A stretch of 64,000 bases of DNA from Epithemia pelagica (taxonomy: Eukaryota; Bacillariophyta; Bacillariophyceae; Surirellales; Surirellaceae). Positions 10,369-19,924 of this stretch are shown here, piece by piece. Under the pieces are notes generated by a model that did no database searches, was not told the DNA's origin, and worked only from the letters and a program-made list of their open reading frames with translations. The position numbers and the translations under genes are program-made. Every line of letters begins with the position of its first letter. Positions within the stretch are counted from its first letter, which is position 1. Location of the stretch: the NCBI GenBank assembly GCA_946965045.2, contig OX337230.1, forward strand, positions 3,286,001 through 3,350,000. The letters are read 5' to 3'.

Positions 10369-11425
10369 GATATCAGTAAACTAGGTAGAACTAGGTGAAA
10401 AACTTGAATATCTTGAGCGGAGATAGGACGAAGTTACTACTGAAGAGCCCTCTGAATCAAATTCACCAGGTAGTAGCCTACTTGTATCCGTCTCCAAAAA
10501 CTTGAAAAACTTGAAAATAAAACCAAATAAAATACTTGAAATCAAACCGATTGAAAATAAAACTCCAAGCAGAGGTGCTATTCAGAACCGGGAGCAATGT
10601 CACGGGGCTCGCTGAGCGAAGCTAATTAGAATGTGACGCGCTTCCACTACAGTCTTTAGGCTAGGTTGCTACCCGAGGGTAACGAAGAACTAGCAAGATC
10701 TGACGGTGTCTGTTCTTGACTCCACACACCGGGATTGCCAATCCCTAGCCCAAACTCCACGTGTAGGAAGGAAAAGAAGCGATCAAAAGGCGGAAAAACC
10801 AAGAACAATCGCGCGCCAGGAAGGTAACGTCTGGCAGTTAAGCAATCTGTCCACAGCGCAAAGATAGAGAGCCTGATCGCTTGGCAGGCGACAGCAACAG
10901 ATGCGTTGTAAGTAACGAACACGTGTGCCGAAGCACGCGAAGTAGTACCTGTTGAGTACCTTAACTTCGCCCCCTGACGGTATCCAGCCGGTCTGGCAAG
11001 GATCGCCCTCTTTTCGGCCTTGCGGCTTACTTGTACGTAAAGTACGGGATGGGGATACGACAGTCTCGCGGGGACTGGGAGTTGGGTTGCCCGTGGGATT
11101 GGTTACCTCGATAGTTCCCCCAACTCTGTTTTCGGACACAGACAAGAAACGACGAAAAACAAAATTCGATGCCGACAATGAAGATTTTTCGACAACGATA
11201 AGACGACAACCAACCGACCCAACAACCAACCAAATGGATGAATCGATCGAATATGACGAGACAGAGAGGACGGGATATGAGAATCAATCCCTCCAAACGA
11301 ATTTTACCTTCGGAAGTAAGAACGAAAACCCAACAAACACAAACGACGCAAGAGATCGGTGAAAGACAACAATCAACCAAACGATTCGAAAAAGAGACGA
11401 GAACAACAATCAACAGGCGTGCTGT
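10369..11425 (-). other. Element B leader without ORF1
   Basis: About 1.06 kb between the primer-binding site and the gag ATG (minus strand). It contains only short shadow frames and nothing resembling ORF1 of A or C. Near the gag start are AACTTGAAAA-type A-rich repeats (10500-10560). Confidence 0.5.
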
Positions 11426-11439
11426 TGAGACTGTTAATC

Positions 11440-11690
11440 TGACAAAAGGTAAAGGACTCCGGTCGTTACGACTTACGACACAACAATCAAAGATACAACA
11501 AAGCGTTAGACAATTCAAGGCACCAACCACGCAGCCAATTCCCCACGGGTCAAGGAAAGGGCCAGCAACTACTAGAAGAGTAGGTAGGACACAAAGAGAT
11601 GTGATGATGATGCTTTTTAGAATTGTGAGTGTTATCGTCTATGTAAGTGCTTGTTGTCGTTGTTCCCCCTTTTCCATCCATTTGTACTAG
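11440..11690 (-). repeat. Element B LTR, R/U5 part
   Basis: Read on the minus strand it ends TTTTGTCA directly before the primer-binding 14-mer. It shares landmarks with the A and C LTRs in the same order: CCACGGGTCA, a GTGATGATG stretch and ATTGTGAG. The U3 end beyond ~11690 could not be recognised. Confidence 0.6.
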
Positions 11691-11904
11691 GTACGTAGAA
11701 ATCTACACGCAGCATTGCTGGTTCGTGTGCATCTGACACCTAGATCGCATTCAATCGTCCCAAGATATTGCACATGTTCATGGATGATGTCTAGCTCATG
11801 TCCAAGGCCATTGAAAGCGCCTCCTATCGTATTCCCTTTCTCTCCATTGTCTAAACTACGATCTACATGTGCTAGGTGTTTGTATATTATGACGTCACAG
11901 CCAG

Positions 11905-13296
11905 ATGAAACCACTAGGTATTGATCGTGACTCATCGTACGATCAGTCACGGTCATCTACCTTGTGCGATTCCGGTTTCGCACTTTGGGGAGGCAGCAGG
12001 CCGATTCGATCTGAGATCAATAACGTTCTATTATTTCTTGGTTCTCTCGGTGCCACAAGACGAGCCACACGGACAAGAGCAAACAGTTCTCTTCGATCAA
12101 GTCCAAAGCGCTATTACCGGGTTGTCACGGCAACGCAAAACTTCCTCCTGAACAACAACGACAACAACAGCACGACGACCACCAGTGCCAGCAAAAGCTC
12201 CCGTCTCTCCAGTGGTTCCGACGAGTTCCTCCGTTGTGTGCGTTGCTTCCAGTCCATTATCATGCCTCCGGCAACTGTTTCCATTCATGATTACCGAGCT
12301 GCCTTGGCCTTGAACAACATGGCAGTGGTCCTGATCCAAAAGGGTACCTTTCGTGAAGCTATGCATACCTTGCGCGATAGTTTGACCCTCCTGCAACGAG
12401 CCTTTCAACCATCTTCTCCAGAAGCAAGTCGTGGCCAGAGGCGGTCCACCGCCACTTCTTGCCGGAGGAGGAGGAGAAGGAAGGAGCCTCAAGACACCAC
12501 CACCAAGACCAAGTACCCCAAGAAAAATGACGACAACGACAATAACAAGTGTCTGTTTGAAGCGGCTTGTCAACGGTACTCCAAGGTGCTCCTTCCACAA
12601 GGCACAAGTTCCGCCAGCAACAAGAATACGGACCACCAAGATGCACTGGAGGTGACAGTCGTGGAGGACAATGAGTTGTTCAGTCTTTTATCGGCGGCCA
12701 TGTATGGACCCAGTTCGACTCTCTGGTTTCCCATTCGCATTACCAGTTTTTCCGCCACGTGCGGAACCCACAACAACGACATGCTGCTCCTGGATCCACT
12801 CGAGGTGACCAAACAATTTGGTATTCTCTTGTACAATCATGGATTGGCGACCCTGTTGGTGGCCCAAACGACACCACCAACAACACTAAAGTCCGCTGCT
12901 TGCTCCAAATCCACCAAACAGTACATTCGCAAATCGCACAAATCCCTCCGCATGGCTCAAACCTGCTTGGTTTCCTCCCTGACCACATCCACCACCACAA
13001 CACTACTAGCGACGAACCAACATGGCCCACTCGCCGGATCAGCGTCCAAAAGTTTGGATTCCTTCATGGACCAGAACCAAGACGATGGTTCCGTCCTGCT
13101 CGTGACGGCCTTGACCCTGAATGTCCAGAGTTTGATTTTGGAATCCCGACATCAAAGTAACAAAGTCCAAGACGCCCAACGAATCGTTTCCAATCTCTGT
13201 GCCAGTGTGGACCAACAACTCGAGTTTTTCCAGACAACGACAACCACAACGACAGCCAGGACGCGGGCGTTGGGCAGCCCCGCACCGGCTGCCTAG
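11905..13296 (+). CDS. Tetratricopeptide-like repeat protein, hypothetical
   Basis: 463 residues from the first ATG. A second in-frame ATG at 12262 (MPPATVS, giving 344 residues) lies right before the only recognisable part and may be the true start; the first ~119 residues are Ser/Thr/Asn-rich and may be 5' UTR. The recognisable part is a helix pair, ALALNNMAVVLIQKG..REAMHTLRDSLTLL, of TPR-like type. A second helical stretch is near LFNYHGLATLL-like residues ~310-325. Long basic and Thr-rich inserts separate them. Diatoms have many such lineage-specific proteins. Partner and function are unknown. Confidence 0.65.
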   Translation: MKPLGIDRDSSYDQSRSSTLCDSGFALWGGSRPIRSEINNVLLFLGSLGATRRATRTRANSSLRSSPKRYYRVVTATQNFLLNNNDNNSTTTTSASKSSRLSSGSDEFLRCVRCFQSIIMPPATVSIHDYRAALALNNMAVVLIQKGTFREAMHTLRDSLTLLQRAFQPSSPEASRGQRRSTATSCRRRRRRKEPQDTTTKTKYPKKNDDNDNNKCLFEAACQRYSKVLLPQGTSSASNKNTDHQDALEVTVVEDNELFSLLSAAMYGPSSTLWFPIRITSFSATCGTHNNDMLLLDPLEVTKQFGILLYNHGLATLLVAQTTPPTTLKSAACSKSTKQYIRKSHKSLRMAQTCLVSSLTTSTTTTLLATNQHGPLAGSASKSLDSFMDQNQDDGSVLLVTALTLNVQSLILESRHQSNKVQDAQRIVSNLCASVDQQLEFFQTTTTTTTARTRALGSPAPAA

Positions 13297-14027
13297 TAGA
13301 GAGTTGTATATAGAATGAAGACTGCAGTGTGCATGTTTCGCAACCATACACCATAGAGATTGAATGTTTCGGTTCGCCGTTTCACTAGATCATTGTCTAC
13401 AGTACACCTGTCTAGTACTCCTAGTAACTTGCTTGGAGTAGGGGGGCTTCTAGGTAGAGTAGCTACCGGCGAGGTTGCGTACCTCCTCTAGCTAGAGTAG
13501 CAAAAATTCTACCTGGCCTATCGAGAAAAGTCTACCTGGCCTATCGAGAAACCCGATCCGTATTGGGTTGCATGTCTGTTGGGAATGGGACGGGCCTAAC
13601 AAGCCTTTTGAAGGCTATAGTCTTTCCGGAGTCATCGGGGGATTGAAATTTTTGTTCCTCGGTGTCCGTTGTTGTTTGCGACGCTCCCAAACTATCCCAA
13701 AGTATTCCGTTGAATCCCCAGACAAGACTCAGAACTAGGTTTGTTAGACGTGATTCCCCTCAAAACCCTCTCTCTTTCAAGATGGTGGTGTGGCCATCAA
13801 TAGTAGGAGCCAAATTTCTCTCGGCTGGATCTCGCAAGTCATTCATTCCAACAGAAATGAGGATCGTCAACACACTTTGATTGATCAAACAAGCAATATA
13901 TAAAAAAAAGAGAGCAAGGAGCCAATTGAAAACGATTCAGAAAGGCCTCTCTAGGTAGACCACAAACCCAAACCATCCAACAACCCTCTTGTAGTAGTTT
14001 CGTTCTAAACCAAACAACAAGACCACC
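13297..14027. other. Intergenic region with small repeats
   Basis: No gene seen. It holds a tandem direct repeat (TCTACCTGGCCTATCGAGAAA, 13508-13528 and 13531-13551) and a 12-bp palindrome CTCTAGCTAGAG (13486-13497), both possibly remnants of a small transposon. The last ~250 bp would be the promoter and 5' UTR of the next gene. Confidence 0.5.
13508..13551 (+). repeat. 23-bp direct tandem repeat, two units
   Basis: TCTACCTGGCCTATCGAGAAA occurs at 13508 and again at 13531, separated by two bases. No coding function is evident. Confidence 0.8.
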
Positions 14028-16303
14028 ATGTCCCGAATAGCACACGGCTTGTTGTGGCTGGCCGTGTGGTTTGCTGGTTGGACAACGACCACCACCACGA
14101 CCGTTGTGGCCTTGAATTTCAAACTGCATGGTGTCACATACACGTTGCGCAAGGCTTCGGATACGGCTCCCTTGCAAGATCGGTGCAAATCCTTGGACGA
14201 GGTCGTGGCCGATTTGACCACCTTGCAAGGCCTGGCCGAAAATATCCGTGTGTCGTCCATTACCGATTGCAATACGGGCGATATTGTCTTGCGGGCCTTG
14301 GCCCAAGTTGGCGGCAATTTGCGAGTGTGGTTGGGTTTGGACGTGGGATCCACGGGTCAAGACTTTGAGTTTGAACGCAGCATTTTGTTGGCCTTGCTCA
14401 GTACCCGCAATGTGACGAGTGTCGTGGGTCTGACGGTCCTCGTCTCGGACGAAACGTCCTTGACGGTGAATCAAACGATTCAATTTCGCAATGACCTCAA
14501 GGATGACTTGATCAGTCAAGGTCTCGGCGATCGTCCCGTCACGATTGGGTACCCTTTGGACACCATGCTGGCCAATCCAGAATTGGCAACCGTCGATGAG
14601 TCGATCGTGTATTTTCACGACACGTCCTATCGCGATTCGACGACCACCATTAACGAGGCGGCCACCGACTTGTCGAATCGCGTCGACCAACTCCTTGGCA
14701 CCATCAACGGCGACACTATCGTCAACAATCGACGCATGGTCGTGGGCGCCACGGGGTGGCCCGATGGTGGCACCACGGCCACGTCGGCCAATCGACCGAG
14801 TTTGCGCAAATGGTTAAGGGATGTCGTTTGCTTGGCCCAAGACCGGGGATGGGACTATTATTGGGACACGGCCTACGATGCCACGCGCGTGTTTGATGAT
14901 GGTAGGGGACATTTGGGACTCTTGCAAGAGCAGGCGGCCGAACCTCCCACCGTGTCAACGCTCAAATCGTACTTGGTGGACTACTCGGTGGATTGTTCCC
15001 AGCCCGCCGTTCCCCTGGAGGATCCCACCTCGGATGTTTTTCCACCCCCTCCCACGGCGGCTCCGACCCAGTCGCCCACTCTGGCGCCCACGGTTCCTCT
15101 CCCGAGTGCAGCACCGTCGACCCTGCCATCGGTCGTGCCCACCACCAGTGTCCCACCGACGATTGCCACAATGGTCCCCTCGGCCCGTCCCACTCGGGTT
15201 CCCACCACGGCCGTTCCGACCAGGACCACGAGTGCGGCACCCACTCGGGAATCGGAGCGGGTCGCCAGCAACCAACAAGGTAATGACGACGACAACAACA
15301 CGGACGAGAATGCCACTACCGACAACACTACGGACGACGGCGGCGGCGGCAAGAAGCGCGAAAATCTCTTGGAATTGTCCATTCTCGGTGCCGTCGCCGG
15401 TGCCTTGGTGGGAGCACTGGTGTTGATTGTCCAAAATCGTCGACGCCGGGCGCAGGATGACAAGACATTGGCCTACCAGTCCAAGCGACACGCGGATGAC
15501 GACGATGAAGAAGAACCGCACGTCTTGGATGTCACCTCGGATGAGTTGAGTTATTTGTATCAGGGCCAAGAGGACGATGCGACCACTGTGGATCAACCGG
15601 TCGAGGTGAAGGAATTGGATACGAGTTCGCAAGCCAGTCCCTTGCTCAAGGTGGCCGAAGTGCCCGTGGAAGAACCACCCCCCGAAGAAGAATCCATTCA
15701 AGACGGTAAGCAATGTCTCGTGTATGTGCGCGAGAGAGAGACTGGCGTAAAAGTCTTGTTATTCATGGATCTGACATTTTTGTGTGTGTGTGTACCTGTT
15801 TGGTTTGGGTGGCGTCACTACACACAGAGGGGAAACGCATCGTGTTTCGAACCACCAGTGGTGACCGTGTCCGGTCCGTCAATTCCCTCCACAACAACAA
15901 GAACAGTGCGGGGAACAACAACAAGGCAGCTGGCACACCATCTCCGCATCCCTGGGCTCGATTTGGTCCGGAATATGTGGACAAGGCCAATTGGATTACG
16001 GTCCAGGCTCCTCCTGGAAAATTGGGTGTCGTGGTGGACATTCCCGATTTTGGTCCCGCCGTGGTGTTCAAAATTCGCGACACGTCCGTCTTAAAGGGCC
16101 AGGTCCACTTGGGCGATCGCTTATTGGCCGTCAATGACGTGGATGTCACGACCTATTCCGCCATGCGCATTTCGGCACTCATTGCCGATTTGTCGACGCA
16201 ACCCGTTCGAACCTTTACCCTCATGCGACATGCCTCCGGCATGCCCCATCGGTATACCGCGGCCGGCGGGGACCGCACCGACAAGAAGGACCGATTGACC
16301 TAG
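14028..16303 (+). CDS. Single-pass membrane protein: GH17-like outer domain, Pro/Thr stalk, PDZ tail
   Basis: Two exons, 14028-15705 and 15828-16303, 717 residues. The 122-bp intron (GTAAGC...ACACAG) is supported because joining it keeps the frame into a clear PDZ domain. Signal peptide 1-29. Residues ~30-320 resemble GH17 beta-1,3-glucanases: VSDE at 139-142 could be the acid/base Glu, but the nucleophile motif ETGWP reads GATGWPDGG, with Ala241 in place of Glu. A Pro/Thr/Ser stalk (~335-410) leads to a transmembrane helix (~447-469), an acidic cytoplasmic stretch and a PDZ domain (~616-693). It is probably a non-catalytic glucan-binding surface or vacuolar receptor-like protein. The domain order is seen; the role is inferred. 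Confidence 0.82.
15706..15827 (+). other. Intron of the GH17-like/PDZ gene
   Basis: GT-AG, 122 bp, phase 1, with a (TG)n run before the acceptor. The first exon frame would otherwise run on into nonsense sequence, whereas splicing joins a Gln-Asp...Glu codon and opens the PDZ frame. Confidence 0.8.
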
Positions 16304-17047
16304 ACGACGGGGGAATCATTGTCAAGGATGCGGAATTTCATGGGGCAGTTTCCAACCTTATGCTCCGTGCTGCTAAGGTGGACGGTCCAATTTTCGCTTG
16401 TTGTGGAGTATGAAATTCTATACACAAGTTCCTATGGATCAAACCTTGTCATCATCGACATATTGGGAGAATCTGGTAGGCAGGTTCCAGAAGCGCTATG
16501 TGTGGGCAAAAGCAACACACCATGCGAACCAACGCAAACGGAATGGAACGTCCGTGTACGTTTCATGAAAAGGTCATGGTCATTTGCTGTCAGCGAAAAC
16601 GAGATACGACACTTGCAAAAAAGCAAAACGACGATCAACCCGTCGATCAATGAAGTGGAAACCACAAAGACTTGGGAGGAAGCCATGTGCAGTTCCTTTC
16701 GTTCTCTTGATAATCAACTACAGAGTAATAATGCACTTAAATCTCACGACCTTCTTGACACAAACCAATCTCACCCTGTACAGTACATGCGAATATCGTC
16801 GCAGAAATGTAGTCCTCGTCCGTACCTGGGCACATACTAGCAGTACAACAAGTTGTAGAAAGACGAATATTATTATCACGACACTGGCCGTTCTTACAAA
16901 GGTAGCCCCAGATTCAAATGTCGTTTCTACAAATTTCACGTCCGAAATGGGTTGGTACATCTCAACCAAGCATGCTCTTTCTATCACACTCTAGTCACAA
17001 GAGTTGCGGTCGCCTTTGGCACGTAGTGGCACTGGTCAGGCTCGTTC
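16304..17047. other. Intergenic, convergent 3' ends
   Basis: About 740 bp between two genes that end towards each other. The open frames here (e.g. 16319-16840) show no motif or codon pattern I trust. I see no RNA gene or repeat. Confidence 0.5.
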
Positions 17048-19630
17048 TTAGCATTGTCGCTTGGTCACGGGGGATGCCGCGTCAGTCGTCAGGGTGAACG
17101 AAGCGGAGGAAGCCGTTGCTGGTTCATCGCAGACGGGTCCCAAGGCTTGAATGGCTTCACTCCGTCGAATTTTGCCATCTCCCGTTGTATCGAGACGTTT
17201 GTGGACCTTGTACATCATTTCCGTCACACGATCATCTTCGGGAGGTAATTGCAAGATCCTGGAAGCGGTTTGTCGCAAAATATCCCATTCGGCTTCTGTG
17301 TTGACATGATGGATCAAATCCTGGGCTACATAGTGTACCACCATTAATTCCAATGGTGAAATACATCCATTCCCATCCAAATCCGCGACACTCATGATAT
17401 TGTCAACCACCAAATCCACCACCTCGGATTGACAGTGGTTTGTGTCGTCGTCGTCGTCGTCATTGCCGTTGTTGTTGTCGTCCGGGGCGGCCAGGACCTG
17501 TTGCAAGCGTGCCTGGACTTCGGATCGAGTAATACGACCATCTTGATTGACATCGAGATCGTCAAACGATCCCAATTGTAGCCAGATCAAGGCGGAAAAC
17601 ACTTGAACAATGACCAATCGAGCAGGACGAGCCGCTTCGTGGTCCAAGAGCTGAGGATGTTGGTTTCCAGACATTGGGTGTGCTGCTGGTTCGTTTTGTT
17701 GTTGGAGGGATGCCGCCCATTTCAAGAGTGGTTCATGATTGTCCATTCCTTGTAAAAAGTTGGCGGGAAAGGTTACCCAATACGAGCGATTGGGGTCAAA
17801 AGATTTCTTCTTCTTCTTCTTCTTCTTCTTCTTCTTCTTGTTGGTATTGTTGGATGTCCCATTCTGATTGTGGTGTTGGTCGTCGTCCGAGGATGTGACA
17901 ATCCAATCAATCGTGTTCGTGTCCTGGTTGTACCCAATATTGGAACAGGTATGCAAATACCCTCCACTTCCCAACAACACCTGGTGGGAATGCGTCAAGG
18001 TATCTTGAAGGACCTTTCCGGGCAGACACGCCACGGTCATTTCGGTGGGAAAGGGCAATTCGGTGAGTAAATCCTTGTAGGTAAAGTGCGATGCTTCTTC
18101 CTCCTTTGTTGTTGTTGTGGTAGTATAACAACGATTCCCTCGCACCGACCCGGCATTCAAGAGCGCACACTCACAGCGCATGCCCATGCGCAAAATACTG
18201 GCCAAGACGGTAGTGCCCGTACTGGGACCTTGCCGATTGTCCTTGGTACTAAACACGACATCCTCATCATCATCACCATCCTTGAACCAATGATCCAATC
18301 GAAACAATCGAGCCTGTTCCAGTTGACGGACAAGATGGCCGTGTTGATGCACACGACGAATCATGGCTGGATCGGGAGGAAAGGACTTGGTGGGAATGCA
18401 TTGAAACGTAATGCGAGGCGTTGTTGTCGTCGTCGTCGATTCGTCCCATTCGATATCGGTAATACCGGTATGAGTTGCATCCATACCCACCTTGACAATC
18501 CGTGTCCAGGCATTCTTGTTATTGTTATTGTTGTGATTGGGAGGTGTGACAATTTCATTGTAGGGAACATGATCGTGACCTCCAATCAGAATGGGAAACA
18601 AGGCCGTATTTCGACGGTGGTCGTCGTCGTCCGATGGAGGATGGGGAGCGCGAGACGAGGCGTGGCTCAAAAAATGCTCGGCCATTTGGACATCGTGTTT
18701 CATGTTTTGATGCGTAATGGGAAGAATCAAGTCGACGGACGGTGCCGTGTCGTCCGTTTCGTCGTTTGTGGAGTTCTGGTTGGTTGTCAACAACAACGTG
18801 GAGACGAGTTGTTCCGTCGTTGCAATGACTGGTTTAATAGTGGCCCCGGCAAAGGCACTGGGACGATACAAGGCTGGATCCTCCGTGAGCAATCCCAACA
18901 AGGCCACTTTTCGTTGTTCTTGTTGTTGGTGGTGCGACAAGTCACTACTACCACTTCCACTCTTCTTGCCTTGTACTGTAATGATATCGTAGGGTACCGT
19001 CGTCTTGGCGTGAGGGAATTGGTGAGACCATGTCTCGTCCAACTCGGGCATGTTGGAATTGAGCCAGACCCACGGTTGGGCGTTTCCATGCGATTGGTGT
19101 TGCGATTGCAAAATTCGTTGTGGCAAGGCAGTCACGGTAGGGACATCGGCTTCGTGATTGCCCAAACATACATGAGTGACACCGGCGGCTCGCAAACAAT
19201 CCACCATGGCCGTTCCTTGATCCAAACTACTCAAGAGAGACGGAGCCAAAAAATCACCGGCCAAAATCACCACGACTCGATCGGGAACGTCACTGCTGGT
19301 CCTTCCTTGTGATTCTTCTTCTTGTCGTTGTCGTGGTTTGCTTGGAGCCGCATCACTCGTTGTCGTGGTAGTCGTTGGTGGTACTGGGTGTCGTGACGTG
19401 TGATGGGCATCGACCAAGGTTTTGAAATGAGGCAACTGATGCAATTCGTACACATCGTTAATGTGAATAATTCTCAACCAAACACCACCACTTTCTCCCT
19501 TGCTGCTACTACTCGTATGGCATTCCACTCGTTGTTGGGAAGGAGGAGAAGGCTCACCAGGATGATGATCCTCCTCGGAATCCTTTTGGTGGGTGGCTTT
19601 GCAAGACGACAACGACGACGACATTGTCAT
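17048..19630 (-). CDS. 5'-nucleotidase-type metallophosphatase with C-terminal EF-hands
   Basis: 860 residues from the ATG at 19630 (a second ATG follows at 19624; the frame is open further upstream only through non-ATG starts). The calcineurin-like phosphoesterase core shows the metal ligands in order: HINDVYE (Asp59), LAGDF (Asp126), GNHE (158-160), ITH (~307) and GHDH (351-354). The central domain resembles the 5'-nucleotidase C-terminal domain. Three EF-hand loops close the protein: DVNQDGRITRSE, DLDGNGCISPLE and DTTGDGKIRRSE (~814-825). No signal peptide is obvious. A Lys run is encoded by a (TTC)n tract on the plus strand. Predicted to hydrolyse nucleotides or cyclic phosphodiesters under Ca2+ control. 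The gene shares its upstream region with the divergent FkbM gene. Confidence 0.85.
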   Translation of the reverse strand: MTMSSSLSSCKATHQKDSEEDHHPGEPSPPSQQRVECHTSSSSKGESGGVWLRIIHINDVYELHQLPHFKTLVDAHHTSRHPVPPTTTTTTSDAAPSKPRQRQEEESQGRTSSDVPDRVVVILAGDFLAPSLLSSLDQGTAMVDCLRAAGVTHVCLGNHEADVPTVTALPQRILQSQHQSHGNAQPWVWLNSNMPELDETWSHQFPHAKTTVPYDIITVQGKKSGSGSSDLSHHQQQEQRKVALLGLLTEDPALYRPSAFAGATIKPVIATTEQLVSTLLLTTNQNSTNDETDDTAPSVDLILPITHQNMKHDVQMAEHFLSHASSRAPHPPSDDDDHRRNTALFPILIGGHDHVPYNEIVTPPNHNNNNNKNAWTRIVKVGMDATHTGITDIEWDESTTTTTTPRITFQCIPTKSFPPDPAMIRRVHQHGHLVRQLEQARLFRLDHWFKDGDDDEDVVFSTKDNRQGPSTGTTVLASILRMGMRCECALLNAGSVRGNRCYTTTTTTKEEEASHFTYKDLLTELPFPTEMTVACLPGKVLQDTLTHSHQVLLGSGGYLHTCSNIGYNQDTNTIDWIVTSSDDDQHHNQNGTSNNTNKKKKKKKKKKKKSFDPNRSYWVTFPANFLQGMDNHEPLLKWAASLQQQNEPAAHPMSGNQHPQLLDHEAARPARLVIVQVFSALIWLQLGSFDDLDVNQDGRITRSEVQARLQQVLAAPDDNNNGNDDDDDDTNHCQSEVVDLVVDNIMSVADLDGNGCISPLELMVVHYVAQDLIHHVNTEAEWDILRQTASRILQLPPEDDRVTEMMYKVHKRLDTTGDGKIRRSEAIQALGPVCDEPATASSASFTLTTDAASPVTKRQC
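17805..17838 (+). repeat. (TTC)n microsatellite in coding sequence
   Basis: An uninterrupted TTC/GAA triplet run encoding about twelve consecutive lysines in the metallophosphatase. Length change here would alter the protein without breaking its frame. Confidence 0.85.
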
Positions 19631-19924
19631 GTGTTGGAATGTTTGGCAAGAATGCGTTGAGGGAAGAATCGTATCTTTGCGATGCGGTCGCAGACTCTGA
19701 ACCTTTAGGCGACTAATACGCGGATGACACGCGCGCCCGTCCCCACACGGCGCGCTTACTATAGCGTTGACTGTACAGAGACACGCTCCACACTTTCTTC
19801 GATCCATTCCCATTTCCCATTTTGTCACAACTTTTTGGTCTCTGTTGTTGTCGCTTCATTTTCATATCTTCCACACAAAGAGAGAGGAGCTGGCTGTTGC
19901 ATCCTGTATTATCTTTTCGAGACC
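19631..19924. promoter_or_regulatory. Shared upstream region of two divergent genes
   Basis: About 290 bp separate the start codons of the metallophosphatase (minus) and the FkbM methyltransferase (plus). The region must contain both promoters. TACTATAG near 19757-19764 is a weak TATA-like candidate. No specific binding site is claimed. Confidence 0.4.

Larger units (their letters stand above)
8155..11690 (-). mobile_element. Copia retrotransposon B, truncated gag-protease remnant
   Basis: Minus-strand order: an LTR piece, the same primer-binding 14-mer as A and C at 11426-11439, a ~1.06-kb leader, then a gag-protease ORF. Integrase, RT and RNase H are absent and no 3' LTR is evident. Unlike A and C the leader carries no ORF1. 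It is either a deletion derivative or a non-autonomous gag-only type. The right limit is approximate. Confidence 0.75.

Noticed and set aside
12097-12639. Val/Gly-rich minus-strand frame opposite the TPR-like gene
   Set aside because: Shadow of Thr/Asn/Arg-rich codons of the plus-strand gene.
16319-16840. 173-residue frame between convergent genes
   Set aside because: No motif, no plausible context; likely chance.
18086-19312. 408-residue plus-strand frame opposite the metallophosphatase
   Set aside because: Antisense shadow; the minus-strand frame has full catalytic motifs.
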